Source: Gordonia spumicola
Lineage (GTDB): Bacteria; Actinomycetota; Actinomycetes; Mycobacteriales; Mycobacteriaceae
Assembly: GCF_009932475.1 (NCBI RefSeq)
Contig: NZ_BJOV01000005.1
Coordinates: 434,001 to 498,000, forward strand
Length of the DNA stretch: 64,000 nt
Reading direction: 5' to 3'
Positions 8,034-16,247 of this stretch are shown piece by piece. Numbering within the stretch: position 1 is the stretch's first letter; every line of letters begins with the position of its first letter. Under the pieces are notes generated by a model. The model made no database searches, was not told the origin of the DNA, and saw only the letters and a program-made list of their open reading frames with translations. Both the position numbers and the translations under genes were made by a program.

Positions 8034-9028
8034 GCACGACCTGCCGGGCCGTCGTCTCCGGGCTCACACTCGCCGGGCTCGCGGTGATCCTCTTCGCCGT
8101 GCGTCTGGGCGTCAGCGACTACCCGATGAGCCCGGTGGACGTCGCCCGCATCCTGCTCGGCGGAGGCACGCGGATCGAGAACGTCGTCGTCTTCGAGAAC
8201 CAGCTTCCGATCGGCCTCGTCGGACTGATCGTCGGATTCGCCTTCGGCATGGCCGGATCGTTGACGCAGCTCGTCGCGCGCAACCCGCTCGCGACCCCCG
8301 ACCTGCTCGGCATCACCTCCGGGGCCAGTGCGGCCGCCGTCGCATGGATCACCGTCGGGCCGGTGTGGGCCGCCGGGATCAGTCTGCCGGTAGCCGCAGT
8401 GCTCGGCGGCCTCGCCAGCGCCGTGGCGATGTACCTGCTGTCGTGGCGTGGCGGCATCGACCCGGTTCGCCTGGTCCTCGTCGGCGTGGCGCTGACCGCC
8501 GGAATGCAGGCGATCATCGCGTATCTCCTCACCCGCGCCGAGATCGGTCAGGCCCACCGGGCACAGTTGTGGATCGTCGGTTCGGTGTCGGGAGCGGACT
8601 GGCCTGCCGTGTGGGCTCCGCTCGCCGTCCTCGTCCCCGCGGCGGTCGTCGTGGCGGCGCAGTCCCGCAACCTCCGGGTGCTCGGATTCAGCGAGGACAC
8701 GGCCCGCGGACTCGGGGTGAATGTGGCCCGGTCGACGGGATCGCTCCTGCTCGTGGCCGTCGTCGTCTCCGCCGTCGCCGTGTCGTCGGCCGGTCCGATC
8801 GCATTCGTGGCACTGTTGGCGCCGCTCGTCGCGACTCGGCTCGTCCGTGGGGGAGCACCCGCCCCGTTCGTCTCCGGGTTGACGGGGGCGTGTCTCGTGG
8901 TCGCGGCCGACATCGTCTGCAACACGGTGCTGCCGGCGGGAGTCCCGGTCGGTGTGGTGACCGCGGGCATCGGCGGTCCCGCACTGATCTACCTGATGGT
9001 TCGACTCAACCGCCGGGCCAGTGCCTGA
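8030..9028 (+). CDS. FecCD-family siderophore ABC transporter permease (second subunit)
   Basis: A 332-residue partner permease, starting at GTG 8030 inside the stop of the first (GTGA overlap). It contains GMAGSLTQLVARNPLATPDL, GITSGASAAAV and SSAGPIAFVALLAPLVATRL, the usual FecCD motifs, with about nine to ten hydrophobic segments. Unlike its neighbour it keeps the GITSGAS motif in the third membrane region. The two permeases would form the heterodimeric channel that received ferric siderophore from the binding protein now broken at 6656. The expected ATP-binding subunit is not downstream; an unrelated gene begins 25 bp later. Its loss or a remote location cannot be told apart here. Confidence 0.9.
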   Translation: MSTTCRAVVSGLTLAGLAVILFAVRLGVSDYPMSPVDVARILLGGGTRIENVVVFENQLPIGLVGLIVGFAFGMAGSLTQLVARNPLATPDLLGITSGASAAAVAWITVGPVWAAGISLPVAAVLGGLASAVAMYLLSWRGGIDPVRLVLVGVALTAGMQAIIAYLLTRAEIGQAHRAQLWIVGSVSGADWPAVWAPLAVLVPAAVVVAAQSRNLRVLGFSEDTARGLGVNVARSTGSLLLVAVVVSAVAVSSAGPIAFVALLAPLVATRLVRGGAPAPFVSGLTGACLVVAADIVCNTVLPAGVPVGVVTAGIGGPALIYLMVRLNRRASA

Positions 9029-9053
9029 TCGGCGCCGGTCGTATACTGCCCAG

Positions 9054-9717
9054 ATGACCGACGTCACCGCGATTCTCGCTGACCTCGACACGCTCCGAGA
9101 CGAGCGGACGGCCGTCGTGAACGCTCGGCACGGCGACGACCACGCGGTGAAGCTGTCGGCACTCCGCGCGATGGCGAAGCGACTCAAGACCGACCATCGT
9201 CGTGCCGTCGACTTGTGGGACACCGGCGACACGGCGGCCAAGCTGCTCGCCCTGCTGACCTGTCGACCGAAAGAGTTCACCGCGGCCGACGTGGACGCGA
9301 TGGTCCGCGACGCCCGAACCCCGAAAGTGCACGACTGGCTGATCGCGACCGTCGTCGTCAAGAGCCCCCACCGGGACGAACTGCGTCGTGCCTGGATATC
9401 CGACGCCGACCCGGACGTGGCCGGTGCGGGTTTGGGCACTCACCGCAGACCGAGTGGTGAAGGATCCGGACGGCCTCGACCTGTCGGGTCTTCTCGACGT
9501 GATCGAGCGAGAGATGGCCGCGGCGCCCGGTCGGCTCCAATGGCAGATGAACACCACGCTCGCGCACATCGGCATCGAGAACCCCGAACTCCGTGCGCGG
9601 GCGGTCGCGATCGGCGAACGTCTGCGGGTGCTCGAGGACTATCCGACGTCCCCCGGCTGCACGTCGCCCTACGCTCCCACCTGGATCGCGGAGATGGTCG
9701 CGCGCGCCGAGACGTGA
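9054..9717 (+). pseudogene. AlkD-like DNA alkylation repair (HEAT-repeat) protein, single-base frameshift
   Basis: Two frames together give one HEAT-repeat protein of about 220 residues: first MTDVTAILADLDTLRDERTA, with LRAMAKRLKTDHRRAVDLWD, up to about 9430; then ALTADRVVKDPDGLDLSGLL with DYPTSPGCTSPYAPTWI. These are the hallmarks of actinobacterial DNA-alkylation-repair-like proteins. Removing one T from the run at 9431-9433 restores GWALTADR across the join, so one base has been inserted. Whether this is a true mutation or a read error cannot be decided from sequence alone; a second homopolymer frameshift at 24798 makes error a fair possibility. The ATG at 9054 lies 25 bp after the permease gene. 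Confidence 0.75.
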
Positions 9718-9721
9718 CCGC

Positions 9722-10261
9722 TCACGGCCCGGACTGCCACGCGCCGTTCGAGCACAGGATCGCCAACCCCGACGGGTCTTGCGCGACGCTGTCGACGGAG
9801 TCGTCACAGGAGTCGCCGACGTTGTGGACCGATCCGTCGTCGTCCGCGTGCTGCACCCATCGGGGCGGTGCGGCCGACCCCATCGATGCGCACACAAGGC
9901 TCCGGCCCGCACCGTCCGTCCCGAAGCTGCGGACCTCGGACGGGTAGCACTCACCGCCCTCGGTGACGAATGAGCCGGTCGGCGTCTCGATCACCGGCGT
10001 CTGGATCACTGGCGTCTCGATCGTCGGCACCTGGGCGGGCGCGGTCGACGTCACGGTGGTCGGGGTGTGCGTGACGACGGTCGTCGCCGTGGCGGGTGAC
10101 GCGACCGGGGCGTCGTCGCGGTCGAGCACGACGACCGTGACCGCTACCGCGACGACGACGGCCAGGATCCCGGTCGCGGTGGCGAGTGCTGTGGTGAGTG
10201 ATTTCGAGCGCACGCGATGAACGTACTCGTGACGAGCGTGTTTCGGCGACATGGCCGACAT
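9722..10261 (-). CDS. Membrane-anchored secreted protein of unknown function
   Basis: About 180 residues: a short basic N-terminus, one membrane segment (TALATATGILAVVVAVAVTV, near residues 24-45), then a Thr/Pro-rich linker with repeated TPVI and ETP units, and a small extracytoplasmic domain with four cysteines (ECYPSEV, LVCASM, DSCDDS, ILCSNG). The cysteines probably pair in two disulfides. I do not recognise the family, but similar small domains are common in exported proteins of mycolic-acid actinomycetes. Two near starts exist, ATG 10261 and ATG 10252; I chose the first. It is convergent with the AlkD-like gene (4-bp gap) and divergent from the thioesterase. Confidence 0.6.
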   Translation of the reverse strand: MSAMSPKHARHEYVHRVRSKSLTTALATATGILAVVVAVAVTVVVLDRDDAPVASPATATTVVTHTPTTVTSTAPAQVPTIETPVIQTPVIETPTGSFVTEGGECYPSEVRSFGTDGAGRSLVCASMGSAAPPRWVQHADDDGSVHNVGDSCDDSVDSVAQDPSGLAILCSNGAWQSGP

Positions 10262-10341
10262 CTCGCGACGTCGCCCCAGGCCACTGTGCGTTCCTCGGCT
10301 CCCGCACGATGGTGCGACCGACGGCTGACGGAAGGTCACAG

Positions 10342-11310
10342 ATGACGAGGAACGATCGAGAGATGACGCTGCGATTCATGGCCGCGCCCACGGATGTCGC
10401 CACGATCGGCGGTGGTGTCCGCGGGGGCCGGATCCTGGAGTGGGTGGACAAGGCGGCGTACGCCTGCGCGGCGGCGTGGTCGGGCGGCTACAGCGTGACC
10501 GCGTACGTCGGCAACATCAGCTTCGGCCGGGACATCGAGTCGGGCGATGTCGTCGAGGTCACCGCCACCCTCATCCACACCGGACGCACCAGCATGCACA
10601 TCGAGTGCGTGGTGTCGTCGGCCGATCCGCGCATCGGCACGTTCACCGAGGCAAGCCGCTGTCTGCTGGTGTTCGTGGCGATGGACGACGACGGCGCGCC
10701 GACCCCGGTGCGTCAGTGGGTTCCGATGCGCGCCGAGGACGTCGCGCGGGCCGACTACGCATGCGCGCGGACGCAGGTCCGGTCCAAGATCACCGCCGCG
10801 ATGGCCGACGCCGACTACACGGGCACGTCGGCGGCCTTGGAGGTGTCGACCCGGTTCCTGGCGGCGCCGACCGACGTCAACTGGGGCGGCAAGGCCCACG
10901 GCGGCCGAGTGATGGGATGGATCGACGACGCCGCGTACCTGTGCGCCGTGCGGTGGTGGTCGGGTGAGGCGGTGACGGTCTACATGGGCGGTGTGCGCTT
11001 CTACCGGCCGATCCACATCGGTCAGGTCGTCGAGGCCCAGGCCCGGTTGATCCACACCGGTCGACAGACGATGCACGTCGCCGTGCACGTGTACGCGCAT
11101 TGGCCGCGGGAAGGCCGCGAGACCCGCCGTCTCGCCGCCCACAGCCTCACGGTGCTTGCGGCGTTGGACCGCGACGGCGACGCGACCGATGTCAAACCGT
11201 GGGCGCCCCAGCTGCCGAAGGACATCGCGCTCGACCTGCACGCCCGTGATCTGATCGCCATCCGAGGTCGCAGGCGCCCGGCCCGCGAGCACCGGATGGT
11301 CGAGATCTGA
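10342..11310 (+). CDS. Tandem hotdog-fold acyl-CoA thioesterase
   Basis: A 322-residue protein with two hotdog (4HBT) domains in tandem. Each repeat has the same signature: TLRFMAAPTDV with GGVRGGRILEWVDKAAYACA in the first (residues about 6-40), and STRFLAAPTDVNWGGKAHGG with RVMGWIDDAAYLCA in the second (about 172-205), each followed by a conserved LIHTGR-x-x-MH. The fold hydrolyses acyl-CoA to free acid and CoA; the substrate chain is unknown. The start is ATG 10342 with GGAAGG 8 bases upstream; a longer frame from 10198 lacks a ribosome site. The stop lies 2 bp from the convergent LysE gene. Confidence 0.85.
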   Translation: MTRNDREMTLRFMAAPTDVATIGGGVRGGRILEWVDKAAYACAAAWSGGYSVTAYVGNISFGRDIESGDVVEVTATLIHTGRTSMHIECVVSSADPRIGTFTEASRCLLVFVAMDDDGAPTPVRQWVPMRAEDVARADYACARTQVRSKITAAMADADYTGTSAALEVSTRFLAAPTDVNWGGKAHGGRVMGWIDDAAYLCAVRWWSGEAVTVYMGGVRFYRPIHIGQVVEAQARLIHTGRQTMHVAVHVYAHWPREGRETRRLAAHSLTVLAALDRDGDATDVKPWAPQLPKDIALDLHARDLIAIRGRRRPAREHRMVEI

Positions 11311-11311
11311 C

Positions 11312-11917
11312 CTACTCGGTCGCGAGTCGCACACCGAACCCGATGAGCGCGACGCCCGCGACGCCGTCGATGCGGCGGCGGATCCGCGGAGTCTGCATCC
11401 AGTTCGCGATCCGGCCCGCGGCGAGGACCAACGCCGCGAAGTAGGCACAGGTCAGGGCGACGTACACCATGCCGAGGCCGAAAGTCGTCCAGGCGGCGGA
11501 GTACCCGTCCGGGACGAATCCGGGCAGCAGGGTGATGAACAGGATGCCGATCTTCGGGTTCAGGATGTCGGTCAGGAAACCGGCCACGAAGCCGCCAGGC
11601 CTACCGGTGGTCTCGATCGGAACGGTCGGCATCGCGCGCATCGAACGCAGCGTCTGAACGCCCATCCACACCAGGTAGACGCCGCCGACGATCTTGAGGA
11701 CCTCGAAACCCACCTCGCTGGCCTGCAGAAGTGCCGAGAGCCCGAGGACGGCGGCGACCACCCACACCATCAGCCCGCAGACCACGCCGAGCGCGGTCCG
11801 GACACCACCGGCCCGGCCGCCCCTGGTCAGGCCTCGGATCACGACCAGCGAGTCGGGCCCGGGCAACAGGACGAGCAGGGTCGCCGCCAGAGTGAACGAC
11901 GCGAGGGAGGCGAGCAT
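11312..11917 (-). CDS. LysE/RhtB-family amino acid exporter
   Basis: A 201-residue inner-membrane protein with about six hydrophobic segments. The N-terminus LVLLPGPDSLVVIRGLTRGG matches the PGP-D motif of LysE/RhtB translocators, and GGVYLVWMGVQTLRS with FVAGFLTDILNPK-x-GIL are the other conserved blocks. Such proteins export amino acids or homoserine-like metabolites; the substrate cannot be told. It is a single gene, convergent with the thioesterase, and no regulator of the LysG type adjoins it. Confidence 0.88.
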   Translation of the reverse strand: MLASLASFTLAATLLVLLPGPDSLVVIRGLTRGGRAGGVRTALGVVCGLMVWVVAAVLGLSALLQASEVGFEVLKIVGGVYLVWMGVQTLRSMRAMPTVPIETTGRPGGFVAGFLTDILNPKIGILFITLLPGFVPDGYSAAWTTFGLGMVYVALTCAYFAALVLAAGRIANWMQTPRIRRRIDGVAGVALIGFGVRLATE

Positions 11918-11974
11918 GCCCTCATCGTAGGCAGTCGACGATGCGCGAGTCCCGCACCTGTCGAATACCCGGCG

Positions 11975-12646
11975 TCAGCGACGAAGAGCGGCATTGACCG
12001 CCGCGGCGTCGTCTCGCGCGACACTCAGTGCTTCGATGATCTGGTCGAGTACCGCGATCGGCACGCTGAACTCGCGTGGGTGTCGGCCGTCGGTGAGCGA
12101 TATCGTCGCGTCCTGCGCGGTCACCTGCCCGTCACCGCCTTGCATCGTCTTGATGCGAGTCTCTATTCGCACTCCTCGATGAAATGTGACGCGATTGCGC
12201 CACCACGTCTCGCGACCTGCCCGATGGCGGTAGGAACGTTCGGGGTCCTCGGAGCGTCCTTGGTCCACGGAGGCGGTGCGCGACACCACGTCGGTCGACA
12301 CATCCGAGAGTGTTCCTCGACGCTGAGCTTGCCGTATCGCCAACGTCCATCGGTCGGCACTCGCGTCGAACGCCACGTCCTCCGCGAGGAGGATCAGCAA
12401 TGATCGCATGAGGGTGTGCGTCTCGATCTGCATCTCGACTCGGTAGGCGACCATGTCGCCGACGCCGGGGTGGCCGTCGCGTTCATGAAAGACGACGTTC
12501 CAGTCCTCTGCGTCACCGGTGCTCACACCGTGCAGAACGAAGCTGGGTATCACCGCGTGGCCGGGTCGGTTCTGGTGGTACTGCAGGGCGGTCGCGAAGG
12601 TTGGAAAGAGGTGACGGCCGATGCCGATCGCTGGAGCAGAACTCAT
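11975..12646 (-). CDS. Unrecognised protein, paralogue of the protein at 12859-13287
   Basis: A 223-residue soluble protein of no family I know. Key segments are GRHLFPTFATALQYHQNRPG (residues about 10-30), DWNVVFHERDGHPGVGDMVA then YRV (about 47-70), LLILLAEDVAFD (about 84-95) and a charged C-terminal half (WWRNRVTFHRGVRIETRIKT). The first three are shared with the divergently transcribed protein encoded at 12859-13287, so the two are paralogues. There is no signal peptide or membrane segment. The ATG at 12646 follows a 212-bp gap (12647-12858) in which I see no gene. The function is unknown; a regulator or immunity-type protein cannot be excluded. Confidence 0.6.
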   Translation of the reverse strand: MSSAPAIGIGRHLFPTFATALQYHQNRPGHAVIPSFVLHGVSTGDAEDWNVVFHERDGHPGVGDMVAYRVEMQIETHTLMRSLLILLAEDVAFDASADRWTLAIRQAQRRGTLSDVSTDVVSRTASVDQGRSEDPERSYRHRAGRETWWRNRVTFHRGVRIETRIKTMQGGDGQVTAQDATISLTDGRHPREFSVPIAVLDQIIEALSVARDDAAAVNAALRR

Positions 12647-12858
12647 AGGTCTAGCCGCCTTGCCCGAGGTACTCGCCTCGGCTGATCCGTCACGACGACA
12701 GCGGTCCGCTGCTTGTTGGTGACGACTACATCGTCCAGCCTACGCGCGTTCGGTGGACAATGTTCTCGTCGTGAGCAGCGTACGGTTGGGGGTAGGCCGC
12801 ACGAACAGTTCGCGGGATTCCGCCGGCGTCGTCGCGACTGCGGAACCGGCTGCCTGTC

Positions 12859-13287
12859 GTGGCCGAGTTTGGTCGAACCGTGGACAATACCGACTTCCTC
12901 GAGATGGTCGAGGCGCGAGGCCGCCTGTATCCGGATGTGCGCGACTATCTGCGTGCTCGGCCGGGGCATGGTGGACGTCGCAGATCCGTGGTTGCGGGTA
13001 TTCAGGAACAGGACTCAGTCGAGACGGCCGGTGACCTACTCGCTCAATGGGATGTCGTCTTCTACCCCAGCCTGATCGTGCACGGGCAGGGCGACGTCGT
13101 CGCTCATAGGGTCCTGCGCCGCTCACGGTATTCGCGCACAGCGATAGTGCAGCGAGACGAGCACCCCGTCATCATGGTCGCGCAAGACGTCACTCGTGCC
13201 GAGGCGGATGCGGCCTGGCGTTCGGTCACCGAAGGTGCACGCGCCGCGACTCTCGAATCGTTGCTCGCGGAGTATGGAGGACGGTGA
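12859..13287 (+). CDS. Unrecognised protein, shorter paralogue of the 11975-12646 product
   Basis: A 142-residue protein (GTG start at 12859). It shares with the divergent neighbour the ordered motifs GR-x-L[YF]P, then RPGH, then [QE]W[ND]VVF followed by GD[VM]VA[HY]RV, and a late hydrophobic strand ending A[QE]DV. It lacks the neighbour's C-terminal 80 residues. No family is recognised and no membrane segment is present. Six bases separate its stop from the ATG of a 64-residue protein, so the two are probably co-transcribed. The GTG is not supported by a clear ribosome site, so the true start could be slightly different. Confidence 0.5.
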   Translation: MAEFGRTVDNTDFLEMVEARGRLYPDVRDYLRARPGHGGRRRSVVAGIQEQDSVETAGDLLAQWDVVFYPSLIVHGQGDVVAHRVLRRSRYSRTAIVQRDEHPVIMVAQDVTRAEADAAWRSVTEGARAATLESLLAEYGGR

Positions 13288-13293
13288 CTCGTC

Positions 13294-13488
13294 ATGGCCC
13301 AGCGCAATGATCTGCCGCCGATCACTCGTCGACTCAATGCCGACCTGGACGCCGCATTCCGTTCCGAATCGATCGACTCGGAACTGAAGGCGGCGCTGAC
13401 CGAACTTCGCCTCGGGATCGTCTCGGCCGTCGGAGCGCTCGAGGTGGATCTGATCACGAGCCGTCCCCATCAGGTCGTTCGCAGCTGA
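13294..13488 (+). CDS. Small hypothetical protein (64 residues)
   Basis: An acidic/basic helical protein (ITRRLNADLDAAFRSESIDS, then ELKAALTELRLGIVSAVGAL) six bases after the 12859-13287 gene. It reads as two amphipathic helices and could be a partner of the upstream product. No family is recognised. Codon use is normal for the window, which supports it being real. Confidence 0.5.
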   Translation: MAQRNDLPPITRRLNADLDAAFRSESIDSELKAALTELRLGIVSAVGALEVDLITSRPHQVVRS

Positions 13489-13550
13489 GGGCCCGTATCA
13501 GGGGCTGCGGGCGGTCCGTCGGCAACCGATCACCCGGCTGATCGTGAGTC

Positions 13551-13635
<85 letters not shown>

Positions 13636-13667
13636 GTGCCCTACAACTGTACCGGTACGCTCGGACG

Positions 13668-15167
13668 GTGACGGCATACCCACTCTCCGACCCCGATCTC
13701 GTCGATGCGCTCGGTGCGGCCCTGCGTGGAGCGGACTTCACATCGGAGGGAATCGACGCTCTGCTCGGCGAGCGGGCGAGTGCGGCGCTCGTCAACGGAT
13801 CGTGGTGGCCGGCCTTGCGCGCGACCCGACGAGACGATGCCGACCCCGCACTTGCGACGCTGGTCAGGCTCTTCCTCCTCGGCTCGACAGAGCCCGCGGG
13901 CGACGTCGACGCAGCTCTCGGGTCGCTGACCGTCGACGATCTGGTCCGCGGTGGGGTGGTCGCGGCCGACGCCGACGGCGTCCGCGCTCTGCTCGACATC
14001 CGACCGCATGGGAGCGATTCGGCGGACTACCTCGTCGTCGCCGACCAAGACGCGTCCATGCGGCCGGGCGCGGTCGCGCACGATCACGTCCTCGGCATCG
14101 GCGGAGCGTCGATGTCGTTGGCGCAGACGGTGATTCGGACTCCGGTGCGGCGTGCGCTCGATCTCGGGACCGGGTGCGGTGTTCAAGCCCTGCACATGGA
14201 CGGGCACTGCGACGAGATCGTCGCGACCGACACCAACCCGCGTGCGCTGGCGCTCGCGGCGGCGACGGCCCGCCTCAACGGGATGGACTGGGATCTTCGT
14301 GACGGCAGCCTGTACCAGCCGGTGACCGGCGAGACGTTCGATCTGATCGTGTCCAATCCACCGTTCGTGGTCGGCAGCGGCGCACAGGACTACATCTACC
14401 GTGACTCCGGCATCGTCGGCGACGGGGTGAGCCGTCAACTCATCGAACGGGCCGGAGATCATCTCAATCCCGGCGGTATCGCGCAGATGCTCGCGAACTG
14501 GATGGTCTACGACGTCGAGGACTGGGATTCGCGCATCCGTGCGTGGGTCGAGACCAGCGGCCTCGACGCCTGGGTGGTGCAGCGCGAACTCGCCGACCCG
14601 ATCAGCTACGTCTCGCTGTGGGTGTCCGACGCGGGCGAGTCGACCGAGGACGCGGCCCGCCGCGGAGCCGAGTGGCTCGACTGGTTCGAGCGAGAGGGGA
14701 TCGTGGGCATCGGCATGGGGTCGGTGACGCTGCGCAAGCCGGTCGACGACCGTCCCGCGGACGTGACGATCGAGGAGATCACCGCCGCGGGCCAAGAGGT
14801 GACAGGATTCGAGGCGCAGGCCTGGTGGCGACGCCGCGACTTCCTGCGCACCACGTCCGACGCCGAACTCCTCGCGGCCCGGCTGACCACGCCCCCGGTG
14901 TTCCTGGAGACGCAGTCGCTGCCGGGTGACGAAGGCTGGCAGCAGGTCGGTGCGTCGGTCACCCGTCCGGGCGGTCCGGGGGCGGTCCTCGGCGTCGACG
15001 AGGTGATGACCGCGCTGCTCGCCGGATGCCGAGGTCAGGTGCCGTTGGCCGCGCTGATCACCCTGCTCGCCGACTTCCACGGCGTTGACGCCGACGCGCT
15101 CGCCGAGGCCGCGCTGCCGTCCGTCCGCGAGGCGATCGGCCGGGGTGTCCTGCACGTCGCCGAGTGA
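13668..15167 (+). CDS. Class I SAM-dependent methyltransferase (PrmC/HemK-like core)
   Basis: A 499-residue protein. An N-terminal helical domain (residues 1 to about 130) precedes a Rossmann methyltransferase domain with motif I DLGTGCGVQALHM (near 165), motif II VATDTNPRALALA (near 187) and the catalytic NPPF (N230) typical of N5-glutamine or nucleic-acid amino-methyltransferases. A C-terminal domain of about 150 residues follows. The GTG at 13668 was chosen because the longer frame would run through the tRNA-Leu gene. The substrate is unknown. A second, broken copy of part of its 3' end lies at 15428-15572. Confidence 0.8.
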   Translation: MTAYPLSDPDLVDALGAALRGADFTSEGIDALLGERASAALVNGSWWPALRATRRDDADPALATLVRLFLLGSTEPAGDVDAALGSLTVDDLVRGGVVAADADGVRALLDIRPHGSDSADYLVVADQDASMRPGAVAHDHVLGIGGASMSLAQTVIRTPVRRALDLGTGCGVQALHMDGHCDEIVATDTNPRALALAAATARLNGMDWDLRDGSLYQPVTGETFDLIVSNPPFVVGSGAQDYIYRDSGIVGDGVSRQLIERAGDHLNPGGIAQMLANWMVYDVEDWDSRIRAWVETSGLDAWVVQRELADPISYVSLWVSDAGESTEDAARRGAEWLDWFEREGIVGIGMGSVTLRKPVDDRPADVTIEEITAAGQEVTGFEAQAWWRRRDFLRTTSDAELLAARLTTPPVFLETQSLPGDEGWQQVGASVTRPGGPGAVLGVDEVMTALLAGCRGQVPLAALITLLADFHGVDADALAEAALPSVREAIGRGVLHVAE

Positions 15168-15189
15168 CGTCGGGTGCGCGTTTAACATT

Positions 15190-15211
15190 CTCCGATTCGG
15201 GCCAATCGGAG
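15190..15211 (+). terminator. Hairpin after the methyltransferase gene
   Basis: A perfect 8-bp stem, CTCCGATT and AATCGGAG, encloses a 6-base loop 22 bp after the methyltransferase stop. There is no T-run, as is common in high-GC actinobacteria. Confidence 0.55.
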
Positions 15212-15274
15212 CTCCGGCAGGCGGCTTCGGCCGACTTCGGGGAACCTTACGCGGGAGGGTCGCCCGCACGCGAT

Positions 15275-15572
15275 GTCCAACGCCGCGGCGAGATCGGCGC
15301 GGAGGTCGGAGACGTCCTCCAACCCGACGGAGAACCGCAGGTGGCCGCGCTCGCGGAAGCCGTCGGGGTAGGGCGGCGACCCGGGGGCCGGTGGTGCCGA
15401 CGTGCACGATCAGCGACTCGTCGTGCCCCTGGAGACGCAGTCGCTGCCGGGTGACGAAGGCTGGCAGCAGGTCGGTGCGTCGGTCACCCGTCCGGGCGGT
15501 CCGGGCCCGGTCCTCGGCGTCGACGAGGTGATGACCGCGCTGCTCGCCGACTTCCACGGCGTGGACGCCGAC
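15275..15572. repeat. Chimeric scar: pieces of two neighbouring genes joined head to tail
   Basis: Bases 15275-15428 match 17515-17667, the 3' end of the trans-sulfuration gene, with a few substitutions and one extra G. Bases 15428-15572 match the methyltransferase gene from 14903 onward, lacking 48 bp (15024-15071) between two copies of CTGCTCGCC. The join at 15428 lies in a CC shared by both sources. Nothing here is a working gene. The gap 15168-15579 holds this scar and the hairpin at 15190, nothing else. Confidence 0.85.
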
Positions 15573-15579
15573 CGGCCGC

Positions 15580-16167
15580 TCAGACGGCGGGGCAGCCCGC
15601 CTTTCCGTTCCATCCCTTGGGACCGAACGCGGGTCGGGAGACCGTCGACCCGTCGGACTCCCCGTCGGCGTTCTCGTAGACGAGGGCGGCGTCGCCGGTC
15701 GCGGGACTGACGCTGACGGCGGCGGGGTTCGGCCCGAAAGGACCGTGATATTCGACTGTCGATCCCGGAAACATGGTCCGGAGTTCGCCGATCGTGCTCG
15801 TCGCAGGGATCCCGGGACCGCCCGACGGCATCGAGATGATCGACAGCGTCTTCGCGCTCGCGCTGAAGCCATAGCTGACGCCGTCCGACCCGTTCGGCGT
15901 GTAGGTGATGCAGCCGTCGGCCTTCGACGCGGTGCCGAGCGATCCGACCGCGCTCTCTACTTCACTCTCGCTCATGCCGAGCGTGGCCCCGCCGACGGTC
16001 CCGAACGCGGGTGGGGCAGGGGTTGCCGACACCGACGTCGCCATCGCGGTCGTCGAGTCTGTGGTGGCGGCGGTGGTGGAGTCGTCGCTCGCGCACCCGG
16101 CGAGCGCGAGGACCACCGCAGCGCCGACGGCCGCTGCTGACATTCGTCTGGTGTTCACGGGTGCCAT
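15580..16167 (-). CDS. Secreted lipoprotein of unknown function
   Basis: A 195-residue protein with a lipoprotein signal: basic start, hydrophobic core (MSAAAVGAAVVLALAGC) and a lipobox LAGC with the modified cysteine near residue 25. After a Thr/Ser/Ala-rich linker comes a domain of about 130 residues (GTVGGATLGMSESEVESAVG, with TIGELRTMFPGSTVEYHGPF). This twice repeats a layout in which a short helix precedes a strand, as in small secreted domains of mycolic-acid actinomycetes. The function is unknown. ATG 16167 was chosen because the longer frame puts 28 polar residues before the signal. It lies 80 bp downstream of the acyltransferase gene on the same strand. Confidence 0.75.
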   Translation of the reverse strand: MAPVNTRRMSAAAVGAAVVLALAGCASDDSTTAATTDSTTAMATSVSATPAPPAFGTVGGATLGMSESEVESAVGSLGTASKADGCITYTPNGSDGVSYGFSASAKTLSIISMPSGGPGIPATSTIGELRTMFPGSTVEYHGPFGPNPAAVSVSPATGDAALVYENADGESDGSTVSRPAFGPKGWNGKAGCPAV

Positions 16168-16247
16168 GGTGCGCTCATGTGGGCTGAGGGGTTCGCGGTG
16201 CGATGTCGATTCACCCGAACAGTTGAAGTCGACGGTTGGTCGCCGCA

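Noticed and set aside
15402..15710. Open frames within the scar
   Set aside because: They are built from gene fragments in mixed frames, without a ribosome site or a normal protein composition.
13641..15872. A 743-codon minus-strand frame across the methyltransferase gene and the scar
   Set aside because: It is antisense to a real gene, crosses the duplication scar and has Arg-rich composition typical of shadow frames.
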